DNA of 26,334 nt, taken from positions 1 to 26,334 of the IMG/VR virus record IMGVR_UViG_3300030202_002049; one strand, written 5' to 3'. Positions 5,009 through 11,976 of this stretch are shown piece by piece. The stretch comes from a virus. The position numbers were made by a program, and so were the translations under genes. The notes beneath the pieces are model-generated. The model was not told where the DNA came from. It was given only the letters and a program-made list of their open reading frames with translations, and did not search any database. Each line of letters begins with the position of its first letter. Within the stretch, counting starts at the first letter, position 1.

Positions 5009-6063
5009 AACCTATCTTCCTCGATTAGAACTTGTTTTATAGCAAGACCTAGGATTCTTGCACATTGTGGAACGATTGCATTACCTAAACTTTTTATTCT
5101 GTTGGATCTATCTTTGTCCAATTCTTTGGAAATCCCATTAGGAACTCCACAAATGTTGGATTGAGTCTGCCACCAGGTTTGTTGTCCTTCAGTACTGTTC
5201 TCGGTAAATTTTTCTCTAGACTGTCTTTCCAAGTCGGTTGATATGCTGCGTCTTTGTAATCCCTTTGTTTCGGTGTTGGAAACATTTTGTCCTTCTCTAT
5301 CTTGTTCACTACATCGTTCAACTTTGCTCCGAATTTTTTGCCAGTCCCAACCCTCGTTACACTCCAACCTGATGAATTCTTTTTCACTGTCTCTGGTGGG
5401 GCTACTACATCCATATTGCAACTCGCTGCTGGTGTTGGATACATTGCCATTGTTTGTGGATCCATTTGTTCTCTCAGATTCGATGGTTTGGTTCTGCCCT
5501 TTCTTTGACCCTCCATTAATTTCTTTGTCCCTTGAACGCTTCTCGGAGGCAAGTAATCCATTGTGTTTGGAGTGGCCAATAATCCAGACTCTGTTTCTTT
5601 GATGCCAAGCACCGATGCCTGAAGCTGGAATAAGGAAACATTGGACTTCGAAACCTTCACCTTCCAATTGGTCTTGCACCTGTCGGAGTACCATGCCGTC
5701 TTGGAGGTTAATAAGGCCTTGCACATTCTCCCCAATAACGAATTCTGGTTTAATCTCTTTAATGAGTCTAAACATTTCTGGCCAGAGATATCTGTTGTCA
5801 TCTGTTCCTTTTTGTTTTCCTGCAACACTGAATGGTTGGCATGGGAATCCTCCAGTAATGACATCTGCTTCGAATTCTTGTCCTTTGACATTTCTTATAT
5901 CTCCTTCTATTGGTATATTTTTAAAATTCTTTTGTAAAACTTTCTGACAAAATTTATCAAACTCTACAAACTTTACTGTATCAAATATACCAGTGGAATG
6001 AAGACCTAAACTAAAGCCTCCAATACCACTGAATAAATCTAATACCTTAAGTTTATTGTTCAA
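5005..6063 (-). CDS. dcm: Cytosine-5 DNA methyltransferase
   Basis: The enzyme transfers a methyl group from S-adenosylmethionine to carbon 5 of cytosine, probably protecting phage DNA from restriction; no partner nuclease gene is seen nearby. The 352 residues carry the family motifs in order: I (VLDLFSGIGG, 7-16), IV with catalytic Cys75 (GGFPCQPFS), VI (ENV, 112-114), VIII (QRNR, 155-158) and X (SLGNAIVPQ, 325-333). The region between VIII and X, the target-recognition part, is low in complexity and repeats VSNT-type segments. The start codon is TTG at 6063, since no ATG precedes motif I; it overlaps the upstream gene. Residues 58-323 are overlapped by a second reading frame. Confidence 0.93.
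   Translation of the reverse strand: MNNKLKVLDLFSGIGGFSLGLHSTGIFDTVKFVEFDKFCQKVLQKNFKNIPIEGDIRNVKGQEFEADVITGGFPCQPFSVAGKQKGTDDNRYLWPEMFRLIKEIKPEFVIGENVQGLINLQDGMVLRQVQDQLEGEGFEVQCFLIPASGIGAWHQRNRVWIIGHSKHNGLLASEKRSRDKEINGGSKKGQNQTIESERTNGSTNNGNVSNTSSELQYGCSSPTRDSEKEFIRLECNEGWDWQKIRSKVERCSEQDREGQNVSNTETKGLQRRSISTDLERQSREKFTENSTEGQQTWWQTQSNICGVPNGISKELDKDRSNRIKSLGNAIVPQCARILGLAIKQVLIEEDRL
5094..5891 (-). CDS. Overprinted protein inside the methyltransferase gene, MGFPxxW family
   Basis: This 265-codon frame lies wholly inside the methyltransferase gene, same strand, different frame. Three things argue that it is translated. AAGGAG lies nine bases before its ATG. The frame stays open for 798 bases. 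The product looks like a protein family I recall next to phage cytosine methyltransferases: SLLGRMCKALL (51-61), TNWKVKV (74-80), three TP repeats (ATPNTMDY 106-113, YPTPAASC 151-158, FPTPKQRDY 204-212) and a closing GRLNPTFVEFLMGFPKNW (241-258). Function is unknown; a role with the methyltransferase is suggested by position. The family match is from memory and not confirmed by a search. Confidence 0.7.
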   Translation of the reverse strand: MSKDKNSKQMSLLEDSHANHSVLQENKKEQMTTDISGQKCLDSLKRLNQNSLLGRMCKALLTSKTAWYSDRCKTNWKVKVSKSNVSLFQLQASVLGIKETESGLLATPNTMDYLPPRSVQGTKKLMEGQRKGRTKPSNLREQMDPQTMAMYPTPAASCNMDVVAPPETVKKNSSGWSVTRVGTGKKFGAKLNDVVNKIEKDKMFPTPKQRDYKDAAYQPTWKDSLEKNLPRTVLKDNKPGGRLNPTFVEFLMGFPKNWTKIDPTE

Positions 6064-6250
6064 CCTGATCTCTCATTTTAAGAAATTTAAGTTTTGCTAT
6101 TTTAAGCATTCTATCAAATAAAGGTTCTGCTTTGATAGTATGTATTTTATTTCTTAACTCTCCATTAACATACAATATTACATTATTACTTTTTTGATCA
6201 AGTTCTATTGTAAAAAACTCTTTAGCTTTTATTTCTTTTGGATCCGACAT
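6053..6250 (-). CDS. Small hypothetical protein upstream of the methyltransferase
   Basis: From ATG 6250 the product is 65 residues (MSDPKEIKAKEFF...), charged and soluble, with a beta-rich middle (NNVILYVNGELRNK) and a basic helical end. GGAG lies six bases before this ATG, which is why it is preferred to the in-frame ATG at 6262. The TTG start of the methyltransferase lies inside its last codons, so the two are likely coupled. No family is recognised. Confidence 0.6.
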   Translation of the reverse strand: MSDPKEIKAKEFFTIELDQKSNNVILYVNGELRNKIHTIKAEPLFDRMLKIAKLKFLKMRDQVEQ

Positions 6251-6446
6251 TTGCATCTCCATTTATAAGTTTTGTACGAAACGTTGCATTAGGAATTTTT
6301 TGTTTCCTTGCTTGATGATCAATATAATCACTTAATATTTTTGATATCATTGCACCGGGAGCTCTAAATTTTTCTTTACATAACCCCTTTAACAAATCGT
6401 AATCTGTTTTTTTAATTGCGACTGACTTCCATTTATCTATATCCAT
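6222..6446 (-). CDS. Ribbon-helix-helix-like small protein
   Basis: The product is 74 residues. A short strand (WKSVAIKKTDYDLLKGLC, about 6-23) followed by a helix, the RAPGAMISKILSDYI turn-helix (28-42) and a basic tail fits the CopG/Arc ribbon-helix-helix layout, in which a beta ribbon of a dimer reads the DNA groove. This assignment rests on pattern only. Such proteins usually act as repressors. The gene overlaps the next one by 29 bases (from 6250) and abuts the upstream gene in a small-gene operon. Confidence 0.5.
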   Translation of the reverse strand: MDIDKWKSVAIKKTDYDLLKGLCKEKFRAPGAMISKILSDYIDHQARKQKIPNATFRTKLINGDANVGSKRNKS

Positions 6447-6655
6447 TATATTAATTCCCTTCCTTCAGCTGATGCCTCATCTATTATACCAACTAAAGCT
6501 TTTAGTTTTTTATTTTCTTCTGTTAATTTATTTAAGTTAGCTTGAAGTTCATCTATATTTTTCATAAGACTTTTAACTGCTTCTTCAAGTTTTCCTAAAG
6601 AATCTAGATCACCTTCTGGTTGTTGACCGATTGGTAGTATATTATTATTTGACAT
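6446..6655 (-). CDS. Small coiled-coil protein
   Basis: The product is 69 residues. Residues about 18-52 carry leucine-spaced heptads (LEEAVKSLMKNIDELQANLN, then KLTEENKKLKALV), a clear coiled coil, so an oligomer or adaptor is likely. The function is not recognised. AGGAGG lies six bases before the ATG, and the start overlaps the end of the upstream gene (ending 6645). Confidence 0.65.
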   Translation of the reverse strand: MSNNNILPIGQQPEGDLDSLGKLEEAVKSLMKNIDELQANLNKLTEENKKLKALVGIIDEASAEGRELI

Positions 6656-6923
6656 CTAAGTCCTCCTTGTTTGGTTGATTGTTTTTTTCGTATAGTTCGT
6701 CTTCTACTAGAAGAGTAGCAATGGTTCTATTTATTGGATAATGTTTTCTAAAACCACTATCTTCAGAAAAAGAAATATTTGCCACACCATCAATAAGCAT
6801 ATCGAAATGTAATGAATCTTCTATTGGGCTACCATCAACATCATGTGTTGGTATTGCTGCCAATTGTTCATCTAAGTCAGTTATGATATTCTCTAGTAAA
6901 GTGCTTTTGCTTTTTAGTTTCAT
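6645..6923 (-). CDS. Small acidic hypothetical protein, first gene of its operon
   Basis: The product is 92 residues, acidic toward its end (VEDELYEKN...NKEDLDVK), with no membrane segment or recognised domain. It is the first minus-strand gene downstream of the promoter at 6933-6959. The -10 lies only about 10 bases from the ATG and no ribosome site is visible, so its transcript may have almost no leader. Confidence 0.6.
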   Translation of the reverse strand: MKLKSKSTLLENIITDLDEQLAAIPTHDVDGSPIEDSLHFDMLIDGVANISFSEDSGFRKHYPINRTIATLLVEDELYEKNNQPNKEDLDVK

Positions 6924-6932
6924 GTAGTCTTA

Positions 6933-6959
6933 AATATATGGGATAAAAACTAAAGTCAA
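6933..6959 (-). promoter_or_regulatory. Sigma-70-like promoter, TTGACT-15-TATATT
   Basis: On the minus strand TTGACT (6954-6959) is followed after 15 bases by TATATT (6933-6938); with 17-base spacing the -10 would be TATTTA. It faces the gene starting at 6923 and matches the layout at 676-702 and 14881-14907. It is back to back with a plus-strand promoter (6968-6995). Confidence 0.55.
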
Positions 6960-6967
6960 TTAAAAAA

Positions 6968-6995
6968 TTGTAATTAAATTAAAAAAGCTTATAAA
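6968..6995 (+). promoter_or_regulatory. Plus-strand promoter for the small three-gene pocket
   Basis: TTGTAA (6968-6973) is followed after 16 bases by TATAAA (6990-6995). The first gene begins at 7001, so transcription would start at or next to its ATG, implying a leaderless message, or else initiation at the in-frame ATG at 7022. Confidence 0.45.
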
Positions 6996-7000
6996 ACCAT

Positions 7001-7264
7001 ATGACCATTTTAAAATTTGTAATGTTAACTAGTTTTTGTTTTATACCCCATAATGAGGGGGAAAAATGTGGTCAAACACTCCATGATAACCTCTCAGATG
7101 CTTCAGAATGCAGATCTTTAGCTAATTACTATGGAGGTAACATTAATAGTGTCTTAGTTAAAAACAAGGGCTCTATGACCTCTTATAGGGCACAATGTCT
7201 AGCTATTACCCAAGAAGGCTTAGATATTGACCAAACCTTTGAAATATCTTATAATATCTTATGA
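7001..7264 (+). CDS. Small cysteine-containing hypothetical protein
   Basis: The product is 87 residues with a short hydrophobic opening (MTILKFVMLTSFCFIP), then a polar body with three further cysteines (residues about 23, 37 and 66). The opening could be a weak secretion or membrane signal, though its charge pattern is poor. No family is recognised. A start at ATG 7022 (MLTSFCFIP) is possible. It is first of three plus-strand genes set against the minus-strand flow, and its stop overlaps the next start (ATGA). Confidence 0.55.
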   Translation: MTILKFVMLTSFCFIPHNEGEKCGQTLHDNLSDASECRSLANYYGGNINSVLVKNKGSMTSYRAQCLAITQEGLDIDQTFEISYNIL

Positions 7265-7491
7265 CGGCTTATCGTATCAAAGCTAGTATGGGAGGACAGT
7301 CCATTGACCATGTAGTCAATGCTGCCGATAGCAATGAAGCAATACTTAAGTTGTCCGAACTAGTGGGTGATGGTTCAGTTGAAGTAATCGTTGATGGCTT
7401 TACTGGCAACACTATTCCCCACATAACTTATGAGGAACTTGAAAATGAGTCCCAAAAAGATAGAGTTGTTGAAACAACTTCAACACCTTGA
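7261..7491 (+). CDS. Small hypothetical protein
   Basis: The product is 76 residues. It has an alternating strand-helix-strand feel (YRIKASMGGQSIDHVVNAAD, then NEAILKLSELVGDGSVEVIVDGF), suggesting a small alpha/beta fold. That layout resembles small phage proteins with an xxVxAxDxxEAI element, but no named family is recognised. Its ATG overlaps the previous stop by four bases. Confidence 0.6.
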   Translation: MTAYRIKASMGGQSIDHVVNAADSNEAILKLSELVGDGSVEVIVDGFTGNTIPHITYEELENESQKDRVVETTSTP

Positions 7492-7627
7492 GCATAAGTG
7501 GTCAGCCCAGTTAATGACCCATGGTGGATGTAACACTGAAATGCTTAGGATAGAGTCTGATATTAAGTCTACAAGAAATAGTCTTAAGTATCAGGATGTA
7601 CAAGAAAATTTAGCTGCAGCCAGTTAA
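7445..7627 (+). CDS. Small coiled-coil hypothetical protein
   Basis: From ATG 7445 the product is 60 residues (MSPKKIELLKQLQHLEHKW...), mainly helical, with possible heptads at both ends. GAGG lies nine bases before this ATG, favouring it over the ATG at 7430. It overlaps the previous gene by 47 bases and converges tail to tail with the homing endonuclease gene, sharing the last four bases. Confidence 0.6.
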   Translation: MSPKKIELLKQLQHLEHKWSAQLMTHGGCNTEMLRIESDIKSTRNSLKYQDVQENLAAAS

Positions 7628-8040
7628 TTTTTCTTAGGTTTTATAAAAGGAAACTTTTTACCTAGGGCTTCTGTCGGCTTTTTAAATTCATAATGATTTA
7701 TAATCTGTAATAATTTTGGTCTCTTAGTAATACTATAAGGTAAAAATAATTTAGCTAAGTGTAATGCTTTTTGATGTGAGCATCTCCATCTCCATTGATC
7801 TTTTTTACCTAATGAACCCTTACCTATCCCTTTGAAATGAATAGAACCAACTTTAACAATATCATAAAAGTTTTTTATACAATCTAAATCAGTCATGGCA
7901 ATTTCCATTGCTACATTCCATTTTAAATATATTTTATTTGATTTTATTTTTTTGCATTTATATTGTGCATAATTTATATTACCTTCACCATCAAATAATC
8001 CTGCAGCATAAGCAATCATATCCTGGTTATTATGTGGCAT
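7624..8040 (-). CDS. LAGLIDADG-type homing endonuclease, free-standing
   Basis: The product is 138 residues from ATG 8040, which lies seven bases past the polymerase stop. MIAYAAGLFDGEGNI (residues 8-22) is a LAGLIDADG motif, with the acidic metal-binding residue in the DGEG part. Only one motif is present, so the enzyme would work as a dimer. A later YFFxW-like core and the SHQKALHLAKLF helix fit the family. Such enzymes cut allele DNA that lacks the gene and so spread themselves. A start further upstream (8061 or 8088) would overlap the polymerase gene. No intron or intein is seen in the polymerase. Confidence 0.75.
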   Translation of the reverse strand: MPHNNQDMIAYAAGLFDGEGNINYAQYKCKKIKSNKIYLKWNVAMEIAMTDLDCIKNFYDIVKVGSIHFKGIGKGSLGKKDQWRWRCSHQKALHLAKLFLPYSITKRPKLLQIINHYEFKKPTEALGKKFPFIKPKKN

Positions 8041-8047
8041 ATTTTTT

Positions 8048-9922
8048 TTATTTAGCATCTCCCCAACTTTCTCCAAGTCCATATTCAACTACACTTGGTA
8101 CTTTAAATTCAATTGTGTTTTGCATTAAAGATTGTATCTCTTTTGCATGTGCTTCATCCTTAATGTTAAAACAAAGTTCATCATGTATTTGTAACATAGG
8201 TAGATGACCAGCATTATAACAATCTAACATTGATTGTTTTGTTTGATCAGCTGAAGATCCTTGAATTAATCTGTTTAATGCTTTGTAGGTATATGCTCTT
8301 TTAATATTATCTTTACCATACTTGGCTACTGCATCTTCATATTTTTCTGCCTGATGTAAACCAAAGTCTCTTGTTTCCCACATATCAAATCTACATTTCC
8401 TACCTTTTTTAGTTCTAATAACCCCTTTCTCATCTGCTGCATACTTACATCTATCTGAAAGTTTTTTAACAAAGGGTACTTTCTTATTGTACTTAATAAT
8501 TAATTCATTTGCTTCATCTTTACTAACACCTAAAGAATTAGCTAATTTGTTTTTACCCATTCCATACATCAAGCCTAAGCCAATTGTTTTTGCTTGAGTT
8601 CTATCTATACCAACTAGATCTGCAACTGTTTGATGAAAGTCTGCACTTGCATTTTGGTAAGCTTCTACCAATTCATTTGATCCTTCATAACCATCTCCAA
8701 TAGAAGCTGCATAATGTACAGTCATTCTAGGTTCTTGTTGTGAGTAGTCAAAACTTCCCCATTTATGCCCTTCTTCTGGGATAAAGAGACTTCTTATTTT
8801 AGGACCAAAGTCTTTGTTTCTAGATGGTACTTGTTGTAAATTTGGATTACTCATTGAAAGCCTACCAGAAACAGTCCCTCCATTATCTCCTCTTAACTGA
8901 TTTATCTCTCCATGTATTCTCCCATTAACTTGGTATTTCATAATAGAGGATAAAAAAGTTCCATGAAATTTGTTCACTTCTCTTGCACTTACAATTAGTT
9001 GTGCTATTTTGTTTTTATTATTAATCAACCAATTTTGTGTAAAGGAAGGTTCTTTTGTTTTTTCGGTTCGTGGATATTCTAACTTCAATTTGTCAAAAGC
9101 TTTGGCAATCTGGCGGGGTGCCCAAATATCTATTTCTATTCCTGTTTCTTTCTGTATATCCAATAGTATTTCTTTTTCTTGGAGCTTCATTTCTTTTTGT
9201 AATTCTGCAGCTTTTTCCACTTGCACTCTCACACCTCGTTGACGCATCTTTATTAATATCGGAAGCAGTTGCTGCTCCATTTCCCATACAGTGGTTAAGC
9301 TCTGTTGAGCTATTTCGTGTTTAAATCTTTGCCATAGTTTCAATGTAAGTTCTGCATCTTGTTCTGCATAATAACCAACATGCTCAGCTGGTAACTTCCA
9401 CATCTCTGCTTTTGGATCTATACCATGTGCTGCTGCAGCTTCTCTTAGTTCTGTCTCAGCTTTTATCTCATTTAAATAATCTACAGATAATGCATTCAAA
9501 GAATATGAAAATCTATTCTCATTTATTAATGCAGCTGCAATCATTGTATCAACTATAGGTCCGTGAACCTTGATACCAGATGCTTCTAGCCAACCCACAT
9601 CGTATTGAGCATTATGAAATATTTTAGTGTTAGGTAAGGCACATACATCCTTCATATATTTTTTTACTTGTTCAGGTATCATGTTGCCACCACCTAGATG
9701 ACCAAATGGAAAATAACCTTTCCATCCTTCAACGGCTACTGCAAACCCTACAATCTCACCTTTACCTAAAGCCCAACCAGCTCCAAGTCTTTCATTAATA
9801 CCATCGTCTCTAGTCTCTAAGTCAATAGCTATTTCTTTATAACCAGATAAATCCTTATACTCACTAGGTGTATTCCACATTGATTTTTTAAATGTAAGTG
9901 TTAATTGCAATCCGTTACTCAT
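8048..9922 (-). CDS. polA: DNA polymerase, family A, with 3'-5' exonuclease
   Basis: This is the replicative polymerase of the phage. The N-terminal proofreading domain carries Exo I (D34, E36), Exo II (N104 to D108) and Exo III (Y185 to D189). The polymerase domain has motif A (FDYSQQEPR, D392), motif B (R441, K445, L449, Y453) and motif C (HDE, 580-582). The 624 residues lack the 5'-3' exonuclease of bacterial Pol I, as is usual for phages. L449 aligns with Phe762 of E. coli Pol I; phage enzymes with leucine here have been linked to slower, more faithful synthesis and often temperate life. It lies downstream of primase and helicase genes and directly before a homing endonuclease gene. Confidence 0.96.
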   Translation of the reverse strand: MSNGLQLTLTFKKSMWNTPSEYKDLSGYKEIAIDLETRDDGINERLGAGWALGKGEIVGFAVAVEGWKGYFPFGHLGGGNMIPEQVKKYMKDVCALPNTKIFHNAQYDVGWLEASGIKVHGPIVDTMIAAALINENRFSYSLNALSVDYLNEIKAETELREAAAAHGIDPKAEMWKLPAEHVGYYAEQDAELTLKLWQRFKHEIAQQSLTTVWEMEQQLLPILIKMRQRGVRVQVEKAAELQKEMKLQEKEILLDIQKETGIEIDIWAPRQIAKAFDKLKLEYPRTEKTKEPSFTQNWLINNKNKIAQLIVSAREVNKFHGTFLSSIMKYQVNGRIHGEINQLRGDNGGTVSGRLSMSNPNLQQVPSRNKDFGPKIRSLFIPEEGHKWGSFDYSQQEPRMTVHYAASIGDGYEGSNELVEAYQNASADFHQTVADLVGIDRTQAKTIGLGLMYGMGKNKLANSLGVSKDEANELIIKYNKKVPFVKKLSDRCKYAADEKGVIRTKKGRKCRFDMWETRDFGLHQAEKYEDAVAKYGKDNIKRAYTYKALNRLIQGSSADQTKQSMLDCYNAGHLPMLQIHDELCFNIKDEAHAKEIQSLMQNTIEFKVPSVVEYGLGESWGDAK

Positions 9923-9925
9923 TGG

Positions 9926-10102
9926 CTATTTCCTTTTAACAGTGTTCTGACTACTGTTGTTGCTGGGTTTAAATCTAGATCTTTTATGCACCCCATCAAT
10001 AAACTGCTTGACAGCACAAGAACCACAATAGTAAATTTTGTTTTCAATAATAACTGCATCTTTATCACACTTTGAACATTTAATTTTTTTGTTTGCTTTC
10101 AT
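9926..10102 (-). CDS. Small zinc-ribbon protein
   Basis: Reading the gap by hand gives a 58-residue protein with CSKC (residues 9-12) and CGSC (26-29), a treble-clef or zinc-ribbon style pair, then a basic tail (HKRSRFKPSN, about 39-48). The ATG at 10102 overlaps the end of the DUF3310 gene, and the stop lies just before the polymerase start, so it fits the operon neatly. It is probably a nucleic-acid or protein-binding accessory of replication; no named family is recognised. Confidence 0.6.
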   Translation of the reverse strand: MKANKKIKCSKCDKDAVIIENKIYYCGSCAVKQFIDGVHKRSRFKPSNNSSQNTVKRK

Positions 10103-10343
10103 TCTTACGGTCTTTAAGATGTTTAATTTCTAAATCACAATAATGTTTAATTTTTTCTAAATCTTCTAATGGTTTACCTTTAGATAAATATCTACATACA
10201 TATTTAATTATATTTGCTTGTAGTGGATTTAAATTATTTTTTCTTATAAATGTCCAGGGTTGAATTACAAACTGCTTATAGTGGGATCCTCCAATTTGTT
10301 TATCATTAGGAAAGTTTTCATCGAACATATTTTTACTTGGCAT
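10080..10343 (-). CDS. DUF3310 protein
   Basis: The product is 87 residues. GGSHYKQFVIQPWTF (residues 18-32) followed by NPLQANIIKYVCRY and a helix with DLEKIKHYCDLEI is the DUF3310 pattern. Phage T7 gp1.7, a nucleotide kinase, shares this domain, so a role in nucleotide handling is possible but not shown. It begins inside the last codons of the helicase gene and its end overlaps the zinc-ribbon gene. Confidence 0.8.
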   Translation of the reverse strand: MPSKNMFDENFPNDKQIGGSHYKQFVIQPWTFIRKNNLNPLQANIIKYVCRYLSKGKPLEDLEKIKHYCDLEIKHLKDRKNESKQKN

Positions 10344-11976
10344 TTTTCTCCTGTATATAAATTAAATAGTCTTGTCCAATCGGATAGTTAAACTTATAGT
10401 CAGATCTCAATAAATGTAAAGTTTTTCTTGCTCTAGTTGCACCAGTATACCAAACCTTTCTTTCATCACTTTTTTCTTTTTTATTTTTATGTTTGTAATC
10501 AGATGGGTAATTACCCTTACCATAAAGTACAACATGATTAGCTTCTCCACCTTTGACACTATGAATTGTATCAATTGTTATTAACGGATCCTTATCTAAT
10601 TCTTTCTGTCCATATCTTCTAAGTAATCTTATAAAGTGTCTTACTTGTCTTGGTTTAAAATTTCTTCTTAATATCCAATACCAAGGTTTATTTTTTTGAT
10701 CATCTTCTAAGGTTAATCCACACCACTCTTTTAATGTTTGAAAATTATATTCTCTAAAGTCTGGTTCTTCTCTCCAAAATTTATCTAATCTATAAGCAGG
10801 ATCTTCTAGTTCTCTAATATACTTATACAGATTCCTAGCAGCTTTCTTATCAATACTTTTATCTTTTGTAATTGTAGTCCAAGCTTTAATTGCTTCCCAC
10901 TGTTTCTGGTCAAAACATTTTGTGCCCTTATTATCTTTGTAATAAAGACCAGCATCTTTAGCTAACATTCTAAGTTCATTTACTGTTTCATTGATACGTC
11001 CTAATATGTACCAATCTTCATTAAATGTTTCAAAAGGTATTTCCTTAAATGATAGGTAAGCTTTAACAAAGCCTTTACTTCCTCCCGGTAGGTATTCTTT
11101 TTCTTCACTATCACTAATACCTCTTCTAATTACTTGTGAGAATCTATGTATAGCTTCACCGAACCTTTGAGTTCTTCTTAGCTTTACTTTACGGCCTGGA
11201 AAAAATTGAGTAAAATATTTTGGGTCAGCTCCATTCCATTTGTATATAGCCTGATCATCATCTCCTGCTAAATAAATTCTTTTAACTTTAGAAGCCATCT
11301 TATATATCACCGACCATTGAAGAGGTGTGCAATCTTGAGCTTCATCTAATATTAAAACTTTAAGTGATGGAAAGTCTACTTCTTTGATAGCTCTTTCAAT
11401 CATGTCATCAAAATCTATAAATGATCTTTCTCCTCCACCAACTTTGTAGTGTTCATAAGTACTTATCTTTCTTAAAAAAACAGTTAATGAATCTCTTTTA
11501 TAAGCTTCTTGTTTGTAAGCTTCCTCTGGAGTTATTAACAAGTTTCTAGCTTTACTATATACACCTAATGACCAATCCTTATACATAAAGTTATCATCAG
11601 CTAATCTTTTATCACTCGATTTAATAACTTTAGTTTGAAGGGCAAAATCAATTGTACAATCTTTAGGATCAAATACTTCTTCTGGAAAATATCTTCTACA
11701 ATATGTATGTAATGTTTTAAATCTAGAAAAGTCCTCAGTAGTATAGTTTGGAAAAGATTCCATTGCTCTTTTAACTGCAGTATTTACTGCTTTGTTTGTA
11801 AAAGATAAATAAGCTATCTCTTGAGGTTTGATACCTTTTCTTAAATAATTTTTTAAAACCTTTTCAATTAAAGTATAAGTTTTACCTGTACCGGGTGGAC
11901 CAAAGATCTTTATAGTTTTACGGTAAAGATCTTTTAATATTTTAAGTTCTAAACTTTCCTGTGTGGAATTCTTCAT
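10333..11976 (-). CDS. UvrD/PcrA-like superfamily 1 DNA helicase
   Basis: The enzyme uses ATP to move along and unwind DNA. The 547 residues show the superfamily motifs in order: Walker A (GPPGTGKT, 26-33), Ia (YLSFTNKAV, 56-64), II (DEAQD, 211-215), III (GDDDQAIY, 238-245), IV (LRRTQRFG), V (IDTIHSVKGGEANHVVLYG) and VI (VWYTGATRAR, near 512). It is shorter than UvrD (about 720), mostly through smaller insert domains, as in other phage versions. The gene overlaps the primase gene by 35 bases. It may serve as the replication helicase, because no DnaB-type helicase is visible in this window. Confidence 0.9.
   Translation of the reverse strand: MKNSTQESLELKILKDLYRKTIKIFGPPGTGKTYTLIEKVLKNYLRKGIKPQEIAYLSFTNKAVNTAVKRAMESFPNYTTEDFSRFKTLHTYCRRYFPEEVFDPKDCTIDFALQTKVIKSSDKRLADDNFMYKDWSLGVYSKARNLLITPEEAYKQEAYKRDSLTVFLRKISTYEHYKVGGGERSFIDFDDMIERAIKEVDFPSLKVLILDEAQDCTPLQWSVIYKMASKVKRIYLAGDDDQAIYKWNGADPKYFTQFFPGRKVKLRRTQRFGEAIHRFSQVIRRGISDSEEKEYLPGGSKGFVKAYLSFKEIPFETFNEDWYILGRINETVNELRMLAKDAGLYYKDNKGTKCFDQKQWEAIKAWTTITKDKSIDKKAARNLYKYIRELEDPAYRLDKFWREEPDFREYNFQTLKEWCGLTLEDDQKNKPWYWILRRNFKPRQVRHFIRLLRRYGQKELDKDPLITIDTIHSVKGGEANHVVLYGKGNYPSDYKHKNKKEKSDERKVWYTGATRARKTLHLLRSDYKFNYPIGQDYLIYIQEKNAK

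Noticed and set aside
5243-5947. Several plus-strand open frames opposite the methyltransferase gene
   Set aside because: They lack ribosome sites and show no family features; they are mirror frames of a double-coded region.
8970-9324. Plus-strand and shifted frames over the polymerase gene
   Set aside because: No ribosome site and low-complexity Phe/Leu/Ser content; the polymerase frame is certain.
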